A stretch of DNA of 64,000 bases from Bacillota bacterium (GCA_023429995.1 JAEZCE010000017.1:62001-126000), one strand, 5' to 3'. Positions 8,029 through 17,486 are shown, counted from the stretch's first letter. The notes: a model not told the origin generated them from the sequence alone. Translations and numbers: made by a program.

Positions 8029-8937
8029 TCAATGGTTTTTCGGAATTAGAGCCATTAATTCAAATCGGTTCCTGATACCCATTTTTTTATAGATATTATA
8101 GATATGATTTTTAACTGTACTGGGTGAGATAAATAGCTTTTTACTAATTTCCTTATTATTCCTGCCTTTTACGACCTCTGAGATAATTTCAATCTCTCGC
8201 TCGGTCAATCCAAATCTTTCACTTAATACTGTGAGATGATCTTCATTTCCATTGTGGGTGGAATTTGGAAGAAGGATAGGCAGCACTGGACCACGTGTGA
8301 AGAGATATAGCATCCCCAAAATCCCTAATGAAAGGTAGGTTATTTGGTAGTACGGGAAACGTTTGATCCAATCAGGTATACCCGGAAAAAGGCTTGTCAA
8401 TGAATAAATTATCGAATAAATGCTCATCACGACAGTATATGCAATTGTGATGGGCCGATATTGCATGGAAGCCAACTTTATACTCAATAATCCGTATACG
8501 GTAAAACAAAACAGCATAAAGCAGAAACAAAAAGGTATTACTAAATAAAGGAATGAAAAATGAAAGACGTTGTCAAGGATATCCGTAACAACAAATATTA
8601 AAAAAGCTGAAATCACAATCAAGAATAGTTTTTGGGGTATAGTTTTTTTGGTAGTTGCGGAGATCAGCTTGATTGAGGTGAATATTATGATAGTGCCGAA
8701 TAGATACACCAAAATTTCAAAAATCGACCAGGTATAAAATGGTAAAGGCTGGACATTTTTCCCTAGATATATTCTCAGGGTATCCAATATCATGACTATG
8801 CTCAATGCCAAATATGTGTGGAACAGCCATTTGTGTATTTCATCTCTTTGTTGGATGAAATGTAACCATGTTAAGCAAAGAGTTACCACTCCAGTTGTTA
8901 TTGAGGCAAAATGTAGTATTATGATGAGGTGTATCAT
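8029..8937 (-). CDS. Seven-helix membrane protein with C-terminal LuxR DNA-binding domain
   Basis: About seven hydrophobic helices fill residues 1-220. A LuxR/FixJ-type helix-turn-helix occupies about 240-298 (LTEREIEIISEVVKGRNNKE, then STVKNHIYNIYKKMG). The start ATG at 8937 has AAAGGG ten bases upstream. This layout is that of membrane-integrated one-component regulators that sense a ligand in or across the membrane. No receiver aspartate is present, so it is not a response regulator. It lies behind the M20 gene in the same direction, 291 bases away, and may control it, but no shared site was identified. Confidence 0.8.
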   Translation of the reverse strand: MIHLIIILHFASITTGVVTLCLTWLHFIQQRDEIHKWLFHTYLALSIVMILDTLRIYLGKNVQPLPFYTWSIFEILVYLFGTIIIFTSIKLISATTKKTIPQKLFLIVISAFLIFVVTDILDNVFHFSFLYLVIPFCFCFMLFCFTVYGLLSIKLASMQYRPITIAYTVVMSIYSIIYSLTSLFPGIPDWIKRFPYYQITYLSLGILGMLYLFTRGPVLPILLPNSTHNGNEDHLTVLSERFGLTEREIEIISEVVKGRNNKEISKKLFISPSTVKNHIYNIYKKMGIRNRFELMALIPKNH

Positions 8938-9272
8938 GATGCCCTTTCTGAATCAGTAAGTATGAGCTGTTTTTTTCCATCTTTTGCAGGTTGATAATTA
9001 GCTTGGTGCTCAGTTTCGATTTTGTTGAATTCCATATCTATAGTTGAAGGTTGATAAATGGAGCGGTCAAAAGCGAAGATCTGATCTGAATCGTTTCTTT
9101 AAATCCATTTGTTGTTTCTTTAAGCCTATCCAATGAACGAAAGGGCTGCAAATTATTACGAATAAAACAAAGGGAAAGTTTTACTGCTTTATTCCACAGT
9201 TCTCTGTTATTTCCTTCAAAAACGCAGCCAAGTTCTTTATATTACAAATAACAATAATATTTTATCGTCATG
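8938..9272. other. Intergenic, no supported gene; possible coding remnant on minus strand
   Basis: This AT-rich stretch separates the LuxR-type gene from the pplA-apbE remnant. On the minus strand, bases 9240 down to 9038 stay open for about 65 codons with plausible amino acid composition (ELWNKAVKLSLCFIRNNLQ). There is no start codon or ribosome site, so at most it is a gene fragment. I cannot assign it. Confidence 0.3.
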
Positions 9273-9630
9273 AAAAATGGAAAGAACAGGCGGCGGCGCT
9301 TGCCAAATATGTGGAAGGAAAGACCATCAAAGAGATCAAAGCATCGCCGTGGACTGGCTCCTATGAGCGGTACTATACCGTGAACGGACAAGGTACAATC
9401 ATATCATCGACCCAAGTACCCTGAACCCGGCGTCGCATTTTAAGGACGTCACCATCATATGCCGCGACTCCGGCCTTGCCGATGCGCTATCCACGGCTGT
9501 ATTCGTTATGCCTCTTGAAATGGGCAAGAAGTTCGTCGAAGGTCTTAACGGCGTCGAGGCCATGTGGGTGATGGACACCGGCATGCTCGTTTATTCCAAA
9601 GGGTTCAAGAGATTTTTGAAAGCAAAATAA
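9273..9630 (+). pseudogene. Chimeric pplA-apbE remnant
   Basis: Bases 9273-9354 nearly copy pplA 4441-4522 (first FMN_bind repeat). Bases 9355-9627 nearly copy fmnB 5953-6227 (its 3' end). The 1.4 kb that separates these in the intact locus is missing, so the two are fused by an internal deletion. A missing G in the pplA part and a missing A in the apbE part (GAACGGACAAGG against GAACGGAACAAGG) break the frames. By eye about 15-16 substitutions over 270 bases separate it from fmnB. Most are at third codon positions, so the source copy was once under selection. It is in direct orientation to the intact genes and GC-rich within an AT-rich setting. Confidence 0.9.
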
Positions 9631-9755
9631 TCCCCTGCCAAGACGCTGGCAAACAAAGAATTTTGTGATCCATGCCGGGCAGGAGACGGTTTGTGCTTGG
9701 GATCACGCTCCTAACGATTTTCCCTGAAGTCCGGTGATTTTCACCCGGGATCATT

Positions 9756-10508
9756 TTAAGAACGGTCAATAGAAAAAGCCGAAAAAGACTGGGTTACAGG
9801 CATCAGCTCCATCAGATTCACATTAACATGGGCGGGGAGGTTTGCACACCAGTGAATTGCATTGGCAATATCTGATGCGGTAAGTGGTTGCATTCCCTCA
9901 TATATCTTTTTTGCCTTCTCGGTATTTTTGAGGCGGACCTGGGAGAATTCGGTCTCTGCCATTCCCGGCTCGATGCAAGTGACCCTGATTGCCGTTCCGA
10001 GCAAGTCGGCCTTTAGATTGAGAGAAAATTGATGTACGAAAGCTTTGGTTGCTCCGTAGACATTGCCCCCCGGATAGGGGTAAGAACCTGCGACCGAACC
10101 AATATTGAAAATGTGCCCCCTATTTCGTTCCACCATTCCAGGAAGTAGCGCGCGGGTGACAGTCACAAGACCCCGGCAGTTTGTTTCAATCATTTGGTCC
10201 CAGTCGTCGAGTAATGTGTGATGCGCCGGCTCGATGCCAAGTGCGAGGCCTGCGTTGTTAATGAGTACATCGACGTCCCGAAATGCCAAGGGAAGCTCTT
10301 TAATAACTTTTTCAACCGCAGACCGCTCACGCACATCAAGAGGGATTGCATGAACAGGACAAGCCAATTGATTTGCCAAGTCAAAAAGTCGCTGTTGGCG
10401 GCGGCCGAGGATAATGAGATGAGATCCATCTTTAGCGAAACGTTTGGCGCACGCTTCGCCAAATCCGGAAGTAGCGCCGGTGATCAATACGGTTAATTTT
10501 TTTTCCAT
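9756..10508 (-). CDS. Short-chain dehydrogenase/reductase (YdfG-like)
   Basis: This is an NAD(P)-dependent oxidoreductase with a classical SDR fold. It has the cofactor loop TGATSGFG (residues 10-17), NNAG (84-87), and catalytic Ser 138, Tyr 151 and Lys 155 (YGATK). The segment TCIEPGMAETEFSQVR resembles the YdfG branch, which reduces or oxidises small 3-hydroxy acids and semialdehydes. The start at 10508 follows GAAGGGA; the longer frame to 10544 is not preferred. It stands alone on the minus strand. The substrate is not determinable. Confidence 0.85.
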   Translation of the reverse strand: MEKKLTVLITGATSGFGEACAKRFAKDGSHLIILGRRQQRLFDLANQLACPVHAIPLDVRERSAVEKVIKELPLAFRDVDVLINNAGLALGIEPAHHTLLDDWDQMIETNCRGLVTVTRALLPGMVERNRGHIFNIGSVAGSYPYPGGNVYGATKAFVHQFSLNLKADLLGTAIRVTCIEPGMAETEFSQVRLKNTEKAKKIYEGMQPLTASDIANAIHWCANLPAHVNVNLMELMPVTQSFSAFSIDRS

Positions 10509-10876
10509 GGATACTCCCTTCAGTACGTATTTTGTTGTGAGCAATGGACAATTTTATGCCCGTGAATCCTATATACAATTTTATCCGGGAGAATTCCTTC
10601 CTTGTCATTTCAATTTCGTTTTGAAAATAGGGAGCGAGTTGCCGACATATTTAACTCCAAGAGATATTTTACATACTTATCCCCATCGTAACCGCTATGT
10701 TGGTTATGGTGGGATATGTAGGCATATGTGGCGATTTTTTATAAAAGAAAAAAGGAAAAGGATATCAAAAATATTTTTTTACATTATAGAGGGCGAAGTT
10801 TGACCATGTTTAACTGGATTTAAGGTATACTTATCGCCTTGAAAGTAAAAATCAGGCCAGGTTTTGTTAAATTTTC
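10509..10876. other. Intergenic, nothing recognised
   Basis: Between the divergent SDR and LacI genes I see no credible coding frame, RNA gene or repeat before the LacI promoter. The single long plus-strand frame here is antisense to the SDR start and lacks a ribosome site. Confidence 0.5.
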
Positions 10877-10933
10877 TTGACATCAATGTAAATCCATGGT
10901 AAATTTGAAGTGAGGAACTTAAACGTTTCAGTT
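10877..10933 (+). promoter_or_regulatory. Sigma-A promoter and LacI-type operator of the first lacI gene
   Basis: TTGACA (10877-10882) and TAAATT (10900-10905) are 17 bases apart. Just downstream lies a near-palindrome AACTTAAACGTTTCAGTT (10916-10933) with the central CG expected for LacI-family operators. A near-identical site occurs at 12107-12124 before the transporter operon, so autoregulation plus operon control is likely. Confidence 0.75.
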
Positions 10934-10976
10934 AACAAGATTTATTTTACATTTCTTACTTCCGGGATGTGTCCTT

Positions 10977-11993
10977 ATGACGACTATTAAAGATGTTGCC
11001 AAATATGCGGGGGTTTCTCCGGCAACTGTTTCTTACGTTATCAATAATAACTCCGATGAAGTTGGGTATTTAACTCAGCAAAAAGTATTGGAGGCTATTA
11101 AGACTTTAAATTATCAGCCAAATGTCAATGCCAGAAGCCTCAAATCTAATATTACCCAAAATATCGGAGTCATTTTGATGCATACGGAAATAAAACAACT
11201 GATATTGGATCCTTGGACGATGCAACTTTTGGCTGGTATTTTGGATGTTTCAAGGGAACTTGGTTACAGTATCTTAATTGATTTTATCGTAGAATGGAAT
11301 GAAGAGAACTATGCCAGGATTTTCAAGCAGAAAAAAACCGATGGCACAATTATTCTAGGGGCCGCCATTGCCGATAAAATTTTAGAAAAGCTTACTTCGG
11401 ATAGAGTACCTCACCTATTTATTGACCGGTATACCGAAGATACAAAGACCAATTGCATTTGTGTGGATAACTGGGGGGGAGCCAAAAAGGCAGTTCAATA
11501 TTTGTTATCGCTTGGGCATCAAAAGATTGCCTATATTGGCGGGACGGAAGAATTTTCCTCGGGATTTTACCGTAAAAAGGGATACTGCGATACGATGAAT
11601 GAGCTTAATCTGGCCTATGATTCCAATTATATTTGCAGCGGGAAATGGACTGAAGAATCCGGTTATAACTCCTTGATCCGATTATTCGCTCTTGATTCGC
11701 CGCCGACTGCCGTTTTTTGCGCAAATGACCGGATTGCCATTGGAGTTTTGCAAGCGGCTCAAGATAAAAAAATCGATGTTCCTAAGGAACTATCGGTTAT
11801 AGGATTCGATAATAGTCAATTTTCTGCGTTCACGACTCCGGCTCTTACTACCTTAGCCGTCCCTATCTATGAGATGGGGAAATTTGCAGCGAATCAAATC
11901 ATTGCTATCAACAAGGGGAAAAAGTTCTTTAGAAAAGAGATCTTTGAAACCGCTTTAATTATCAGGGATTCCACCGCAATACCTGAAAAGTAG
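10977..11993 (+). CDS. LacI-family transcriptional repressor
   Basis: The N-terminal helix-turn-helix and hinge are canonical (TTIKDVAKYAGVSPATVSYV). They are followed by a periplasmic-binding-like sugar sensor domain with VPKELSVIGFDNSQFS near residue 270. Its 338-residue length is standard. It precedes an ABC sugar importer and glycosidases on the same strand and carries an operator copy in front of itself and in front of those genes. It is therefore the probable local repressor. The inducer is unknown; a galactose- or arabinose-containing oligosaccharide would fit the neighbouring GH4 and GH127-like enzymes. Confidence 0.9.
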   Translation: MTTIKDVAKYAGVSPATVSYVINNNSDEVGYLTQQKVLEAIKTLNYQPNVNARSLKSNITQNIGVILMHTEIKQLILDPWTMQLLAGILDVSRELGYSILIDFIVEWNEENYARIFKQKKTDGTIILGAAIADKILEKLTSDRVPHLFIDRYTEDTKTNCICVDNWGGAKKAVQYLLSLGHQKIAYIGGTEEFSSGFYRKKGYCDTMNELNLAYDSNYICSGKWTEESGYNSLIRLFALDSPPTAVFCANDRIAIGVLQAAQDKKIDVPKELSVIGFDNSQFSAFTTPALTTLAVPIYEMGKFAANQIIAINKGKKFFRKEIFETALIIRDSTAIPEK

Positions 11994-12106
11994 TTTTTCT
12001 TAAGGTCCGGTTTATCATGAAAAATTAATGACCAGGCTAATTCGTATTTTGTTTATTTTGATACCGATTTTTGGCTATATGTAAGCAAAAAAGGGATTAG
12101 TTTAGT

Positions 12107-12124
12107 AACTTAAACGATTCAGTT
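12107..12124 (+). promoter_or_regulatory. LacI-type operator before the first sugar ABC operon
   Basis: AACTTAAACGATTCAGTT differs by one base from the site in front of the upstream lacI gene and lies about 95 bases before the binding-protein start. The repetition is direct evidence that one regulator serves both. Confidence 0.75.
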
Positions 12125-12218
12125 ATTATATCAAGCTTCTATCTGCTATGGAAGAAAACGAAGGGGATTTTCCGCAATCGGATAGAGTTGATATAGAAAT
12201 AAAATGAGGAGGGTTAAA

Positions 12219-13541
12219 ATGAAAAGATTTATACTGATCGCTTTAGTTTTGCTCCTGGTTTTTTCTTGTGTAAGCGTAATGGCCGCCCCGAAAGTAACTT
12301 TACGGTATGCATTATGGGATGGCAACCAAAAACCGGCAATGGAAGCGGCGATTGCTGCTTTTATGAAAGCCAATCCGGATATCGAAGTCAAAGTGGAATT
12401 AACCGAATGGAATGATTATTGGACCAAGATTACCACAGGTGTAGCTGCTAGAACCATGCCTGATGTATTTTGGGGTCATTTGGCTTTTTTCTCCGGTTTA
12501 GCCAGTAAAGGTGCATTGATGGATCTCACCCCCTTCATAAAAAAAGACAAAGTTAACCTCAGTGTTTATTACCAGGGTTTAGTGAACAACTGGAGTTACC
12601 AAGGGAAACAATTTGGTTTGGCGAAAGACTGGGATACCATCTGCTATATGTACAACAAAGATATGTTGACCCAAGCAGGGATCACTGCTCCTGAAAAATG
12701 GGCTTGGAACGCCAAAGACGGTGGAAGCTTTCTCCAAGATCTAAAAAAATTGACTGTTGATGCCAACGGAAAGAACGCAACCGAAGAAGGTTTCGATAAG
12801 TCCAAGATCGTTCGTTATGCAATTGCTGGTAATAATGCCGGAGAAATCCAAACCGGTTGGATCAATTTCATTTGGATGAACGGCGCTCCCGGAGCAGGAG
12901 TATTGGATAAACAATACGGAACCAAGTTTACGATGGATAATCCGAAAGCGATTGAAGCATTACAGTTCTACTTTGATTTAACCAATAAATATAGTGTAGC
13001 TCCCCAAACCGATAACTCCGCTTTTGCCGGAGGACCATGGGATCTCTTTATTGCCAAAAAGGTTGCAATTTATCCCGCCGGCTCCTGGATGTTAGGTGCG
13101 GCGCGCAGCAGTGTCAAGTTTGGATGGGATGTTGCTCCATTACCGGCGGGTCCAGCCGGCCGTATCAGCGCATTTAACGGTTTAGCCCATAATATCGCAG
13201 CGAAGACTAAAAACGCAAATGCCGCTTGGAAGCTTGTCAAATGGATGGATGGTCCGGAAGGACAAAAAATCATCGCCGGCTATGGAAGTTGCTTTCCGTC
13301 GATTCAATCGATTGTTCCGGTTTACATGGCTGCCAGCAGAGATAAAGGGCCGGCCCATATTCAATATTACTTTGATGAAGCCGCCGGGAAAACCGGAGAA
13401 TATCCGATGCATGTTAAATGGGCCCAAATGTGGGATGTTATCACACGTGAGTTGAATGCTGCCCAATCCGGAACTACGACTGTGAAAGAAGCCGTTGCCA
13501 ATATAAAAGCCGAAGTAAATCCGTTACTTACAAGCAAATAA
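12219..13541 (+). CDS. Sugar ABC transporter substrate-binding protein (family 1)
   Basis: This is the extracytoplasmic binding protein of a carbohydrate uptake-1 type importer. The start is ATG 12219 (GAGGAGGG upstream) rather than 12204. The signal peptide MKRFILIALVLLLVFSCVSVMAA ends in an Ala-X-Ala-like site. The single Cys (VFSC) does not form a proper lipobox. The mature part shows the typical opening (VTLRYALWDGNQKPAMEAAI) and hinge segments (CYMYNKDMLTQAG, KKVAIYPAGSWM). A strong hairpin terminator separates it from the two permease genes. No ATPase gene is nearby, so a shared MsmX/MalK-type ATPase is probable. Confidence 0.88.
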   Translation: MKRFILIALVLLLVFSCVSVMAAPKVTLRYALWDGNQKPAMEAAIAAFMKANPDIEVKVELTEWNDYWTKITTGVAARTMPDVFWGHLAFFSGLASKGALMDLTPFIKKDKVNLSVYYQGLVNNWSYQGKQFGLAKDWDTICYMYNKDMLTQAGITAPEKWAWNAKDGGSFLQDLKKLTVDANGKNATEEGFDKSKIVRYAIAGNNAGEIQTGWINFIWMNGAPGAGVLDKQYGTKFTMDNPKAIEALQFYFDLTNKYSVAPQTDNSAFAGGPWDLFIAKKVAIYPAGSWMLGAARSSVKFGWDVAPLPAGPAGRISAFNGLAHNIAAKTKNANAAWKLVKWMDGPEGQKIIAGYGSCFPSIQSIVPVYMAASRDKGPAHIQYYFDEAAGKTGEYPMHVKWAQMWDVITRELNAAQSGTTTVKEAVANIKAEVNPLLTSK

Positions 13542-13557
13542 AAATCCGGGAATTATT

Positions 13558-13600
13558 AAGGCGGGAGTCCTTCGCAAACCCTGTGGTTTCCCGCCTTTTT
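13558..13600 (+). terminator. Intercistronic terminator after binding-protein gene
   Basis: AAGGCGGG (13558-13565) pairs with CCCGCCTT (13590-13597), and five T follow. It would make binding-protein mRNA more abundant than permease mRNA. Confidence 0.85.
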
Positions 13601-13626
13601 CATCAAATATGGCATGGAGGTTAGCC

Positions 13627-14565
13627 ATGACGACTGAGACTGAATTCAAAGAACATCTTATTCAACATCAAAAAACGCTAAAAAACAATCAACGTATTCG
13701 TGAAGCAATTGCCGGTTATTTGTTTATAACTCCGAACTTTTTAGGTTTTTTAATCTTTTTTCTGGTCCCCATTATCGCTACCGTATTTATTTCATTTACC
13801 GATTGGGATTTAATCAATCCAATGAAATGGATTGGACTAACAAATTATATCAACTTGTTTTCTTCACCGGCATCATGGGCTTCCTTGCGACAAACGCTTT
13901 TATTTACAGTAATCAATGTTCCGATTCAAAGTTTTTTGGCATTGGGGATTGCGTTAATCTTAAACCAAAAATTAAAAGGGTTAAATATTTTCCGTACGCT
14001 ATTCCTGTTGCCGTGGGTGTGCATGCCGATCGCCCACGCCTTAACCTGGCAATGGTTATATAATTTTTCATTTGGATATTGGAATCATATCCTAACAAGT
14101 ATGGGCATGTCCGGGGTTCGTTGGCTAAACGATCCGGCAGTGGCGTTTTTCGCGGTGATGTTCGTAAATATCTGGAGTTTTTTAGGTATGCATATCGTAT
14201 TATTACTAGCTGCTTTACAGAATGTCCCCACTCAATTATATGAAGCTGCCCGGGTGGATGGCGCCGGCCCGTGGGCGAGATTTTGGAATATCGTTTTTCC
14301 AATGATTGGTCCGGTTTTTTTCTATGATATCGTCATTAATATGATTGGCACCTTGCAAATTTTCGATCTACCATTTGCTTTAACCAATGGGGGACCGGGA
14401 AATGTCAATCTATATTTTAATCTTTTGTTGTATCGGAAAGGGTTCTCCTACTTCCAAATGGGTGAAGCCTCTGCAATGGGCGTAATTTTATTTGCCATCA
14501 TTATTGGCTTAACACTTATTACATTTAAATACATGGGTTCACGGGTAAACTATGACCAAGTATAA
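13627..14565 (+). CDS. Sugar ABC transporter permease (MalF/UgpA type)
   Basis: An inner-membrane permease with six predicted helices. The EAA loop that contacts the ATPase is visible as YEAARVDGAGPWARFWNIVFP near residue 210. The ATG at 13627 follows TGGAGG and is preferred over the in-frame 13609. It works with the permease encoded 25 bases downstream and the preceding binding protein. Confidence 0.9.
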   Translation: MTTETEFKEHLIQHQKTLKNNQRIREAIAGYLFITPNFLGFLIFFLVPIIATVFISFTDWDLINPMKWIGLTNYINLFSSPASWASLRQTLLFTVINVPIQSFLALGIALILNQKLKGLNIFRTLFLLPWVCMPIAHALTWQWLYNFSFGYWNHILTSMGMSGVRWLNDPAVAFFAVMFVNIWSFLGMHIVLLLAALQNVPTQLYEAARVDGAGPWARFWNIVFPMIGPVFFYDIVINMIGTLQIFDLPFALTNGGPGNVNLYFNLLLYRKGFSYFQMGEASAMGVILFAIIIGLTLITFKYMGSRVNYDQV

Positions 14566-14590
14566 CTTTTAGGAAAAAGGGTGACGCCGG

Positions 14591-15427
14591 ATGAGGCAAG
14601 GAAAATGGAAGAAAAATGTCCTTATGCTGCTGGCTTATGTCAGTATCATTGCTATCTTGTTTGTTTTTATTTTCCCGATTATTTGGGAACTTAGCACTTC
14701 ATTGAAAACCAATGCGGAAACATTTGGCGGATATAATCTTATTCCGCATCAATTTACATTTGAAGGTTATGTCAAGGCTTTAACCGAGTCGAATATGGGA
14801 AGGTACTTTTTTAATACAGTTTTGATATCCTTTACAGTGGTTTTCGGATCGGCCATTTCATGTTCGCTAGCCGGATTTGCTTTTGCTCAATTGAAATTTC
14901 CCGGCCGCGATTTTTTATTCTTCTTTTACATTACAACCTTAATGATTCCTTTTTCAGTAACGCTGATCCCTACTTATTTTATTATGATTCAATTAGGCTG
15001 GGTTAACACTTATTATGCGTTAATTATACCGTCTTTCCTAGGTAACGCCTTCGGCACGTTTTTGTTACGGCAATTTTATATGACCCAACCCCGGGAATTG
15101 TTTGAATCCGCTACAATCGACGGAGCAAATTACTTTCAAATTTGGTTGCGGATCATGGCTCCTTTAACCGCTCCCGCAGTCGCTACTTTCGCTTTGATGA
15201 CTCTTCAAACTCAATGGAATTCGCTGCTTTGGCCGTTGGTTGTTACGCAAAGCCCGCAATTTAAAACACTAGCCCTCGGTTTATCCGATTTTCGTTTAGT
15301 GCGGGTGGTTAACTGGAATGCAATGATGGCTGCAGTTATGATTTCGACCGCTCCGATGATCATTCTATTATTCCTGGCCAATAAATTATTCTTAAGGAGT
15401 ATTCAACTTTCGGGAGTTAACAAGTAA
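14591..15427 (+). CDS. Sugar ABC transporter permease (MalG/UgpE type)
   Basis: The second permease of the importer. It has a six-helix profile and an EAA-type loop (FESATIDGANYFQIWLRIMAP near residue 178) in which Ser replaces the usual first Ala. It ends with the family-typical short C-terminal tail FLRSIQLSGVNK. The 278-residue length is normal. It closes the transport part of the first LacI-controlled cluster. Confidence 0.9.
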   Translation: MRQGKWKKNVLMLLAYVSIIAILFVFIFPIIWELSTSLKTNAETFGGYNLIPHQFTFEGYVKALTESNMGRYFFNTVLISFTVVFGSAISCSLAGFAFAQLKFPGRDFLFFFYITTLMIPFSVTLIPTYFIMIQLGWVNTYYALIIPSFLGNAFGTFLLRQFYMTQPRELFESATIDGANYFQIWLRIMAPLTAPAVATFALMTLQTQWNSLLWPLVVTQSPQFKTLALGLSDFRLVRVVNWNAMMAAVMISTAPMIILLFLANKLFLRSIQLSGVNK

Positions 15428-15767
15428 AAAGGTCCCGGTGTGAGATAAGGAATGAAACGATGAATAAGCTACTTTACAAAGGTATTCCATAAAAATTGGA
15501 GCGGGAGTTGATATCAACGATCCTGTCCTATCTTGAATATCACATTCTGGATACGGATGGCTCGTTATAATGAAACTGGTTTGAAATCAATTGACGGATT
15601 CAATATAAACCTCAATAAATCAGACTCATTTTATTTGCCGGATGGAAGTTTTGGCTTAAAAAAAGACTCATCCGAAAAATCGCCAAAACCTATTTTTAAT
15701 GGGGTTGGTTCCGTATTACCTTTTTTAACCATGAGAGAATTAACTTACATTTTCTGGAGGAATCAAT
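15428..15767. other. Intergenic with a weak open frame; probable decayed sequence
   Basis: A plus-strand frame from 15533 runs to 15790 (85 codons, WIRMARYNETGLKSIDGFN and on) and overlaps the start of the next gene. It lacks a ribosome site and I recognise no family. It could be the remnant of a glycan-active protein, but the evidence is only protein-like composition. Otherwise the stretch holds only the GGAGGA ribosome site of the GH127-like gene. Confidence 0.3.
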
Positions 15768-17486
15768 ATGGAAAGTATTGGTTTTCGTGATATTGACATT
15801 AAAGGAGAATTGGCTGTCCGGACAGGTTTAAATTATGCCAGGCTTGAAGGACAATGGTACCGTCCGGATGAGGTATTTCAGGCCGACAAACACGGCTGGC
15901 CTGCTGACTGGGAGGGACGCATTATCCTTGCCCTGACTATGCTCGCCCAGAGTACCCATCGTACCCCTGCCTATCTTGACCGGATTATTGCCTTGATACC
16001 GAAACACTTAAATAGTAAAGGCCATTTCGGGCAGATCGTTCCGGAAGGGAAATTGGATGAACAGCATTTATCCGGCCATAGTTGGATTTTAAGAGGACTC
16101 ATTGAGTACTATCAATGGAAAAAGGATGAGGGTGTGAAACAAATCCTGGAAACGATGTTGAACCATTATGTTCTTGCTGCGAAAGGATATTATGCCCAAT
16201 ATCCCATTGACCCGGTAACCCGTTTTCAAGACCCAATCTGGATACTCTCAAAATTGCAGACGAAAACCAAGCATCATGCGGAAACTTCCGATGCGGGCTG
16301 TGCCTTTATGCTTATCGACGGGGTTAGCCAGGCCTACGAATTATTCCGTTGGCCTAGTTTAAAAGAATTTGCCGATGAAATTATCGGGCGATATATGGAG
16401 ATGAACTTTTCAAGCCTGCATATTCAAACCCATGCTACCTTAAGCGGTATCCGGGGTATCTTGAGAATGTATGAACTGGAAAAAGACCTTTCCTACCTTG
16501 AAAAAGCAGTAAAAATGTTTGATTTATATAAAACCGAGGCATGGACCGAGGCCTATGGCAACTATAACTGGTTTGGTGCGCCAAGGTGGACGGAGCCCTG
16601 CGCTATTATTGATTCATTTATTGCCGCCGTTAATCTTTGGAAATATACCGCCAACCCGGAGTATCTGGAAGATTCCCACCGGATCTATTTTAACGCCATG
16701 TGCCATGGGTATAGGGTCAACGGTTCATTCGGTACCGACCGTTGTTGCGGGGCCAAGGAAACTGAGGATAATTTATTTATCACTCCGGTGAATTACGAAA
16801 CATACTGGTGTTGCACTATGCGGGGCGGGGAAGGCTTGTCACGGGCCATTGAATATAATTTCTTTATCGACGGGAACGAAGTATACGTGCCGTTTTATAA
16901 CGATTGTACCGCTACTTTGCGCTTCTGTGAAGGAATGATAAGGTTAGAAGAAAGGTCGGACTATCCTTATTACGGTAAAATTAGTTTTAAGGTATTGGAA
17001 TCCACGGTGGAAAAGCCCAAAAGGATCAAACTGTTCGCCCCTACGTGGACGGATCAGGGAAATGTTCAAGTTTATCTGAATGACAAGTTATATCAAACTG
17101 AGTTTAGTAAGGGATTTATCACGATTGAATGTTATTTTAAAAAAGGCGATAGGATTAATTTTGATCTGGGTTTGTCATTGCGGACCGAAGACGCCGTTTT
17201 TAAGAACAGTATCGAGGGATATCATAAATTCTGTTATGGGCCGATGATGCTTGGATATAAAGCAAAGACGGAAATCAATTCTCTGGATGGCAATTCCTTT
17301 GCCAACTATGCCGAGAGCAAGTATAAGTCCGCCGGTGCCATCAAACTCCGTAAAAATACTAAGTTTTCGCGAATTAGCAAAAGTGAGTTCCAAGCGGAAA
17401 ATTCAGCGGTAATTTTGTCCAGTTTATGCGATGTCAAGGACCTGACCGCAGAAGACAGCATGCGGCAATTGCTGTTTAAAGAATAA
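15768..17486 (+). CDS. GH127-like glycoside hydrolase (DUF1680, beta-L-arabinofuranosidase superfamily)
   Basis: This 572-residue (alpha/alpha)6-barrel protein ends in beta-sandwich-like sequence. The GH127 zinc-cysteine site is recognisable: Glu 276 and Cys 278 in WTEPC, and Cys 348-Cys 349 in TYWCC. In characterised members one of these cysteines acts as the nucleophile. There is no signal peptide, so it acts on sugars already imported. The start has a textbook CTGGAGGAA. Substrate in the family ranges over beta-L-arabinofuranosides and related furanosides. It sits between an ABC importer and a GH4 enzyme, suggesting joint degradation of one oligosaccharide. Assignment to GH127 rather than a neighbouring family is by motif only. 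Confidence 0.78.
   Translation: MESIGFRDIDIKGELAVRTGLNYARLEGQWYRPDEVFQADKHGWPADWEGRIILALTMLAQSTHRTPAYLDRIIALIPKHLNSKGHFGQIVPEGKLDEQHLSGHSWILRGLIEYYQWKKDEGVKQILETMLNHYVLAAKGYYAQYPIDPVTRFQDPIWILSKLQTKTKHHAETSDAGCAFMLIDGVSQAYELFRWPSLKEFADEIIGRYMEMNFSSLHIQTHATLSGIRGILRMYELEKDLSYLEKAVKMFDLYKTEAWTEAYGNYNWFGAPRWTEPCAIIDSFIAAVNLWKYTANPEYLEDSHRIYFNAMCHGYRVNGSFGTDRCCGAKETEDNLFITPVNYETYWCCTMRGGEGLSRAIEYNFFIDGNEVYVPFYNDCTATLRFCEGMIRLEERSDYPYYGKISFKVLESTVEKPKRIKLFAPTWTDQGNVQVYLNDKLYQTEFSKGFITIECYFKKGDRINFDLGLSLRTEDAVFKNSIEGYHKFCYGPMMLGYKAKTEINSLDGNSFANYAESKYKSAGAIKLRKNTKFSRISKSEFQAENSAVILSSLCDVKDLTAEDSMRQLLFKE

Noticed and set aside
15533..15790. 85-codon frame before the GH127-like gene
   Set aside because: No ribosome site, no recognised family, and it overlaps the real start of the next gene. 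At most it is a decayed fragment.
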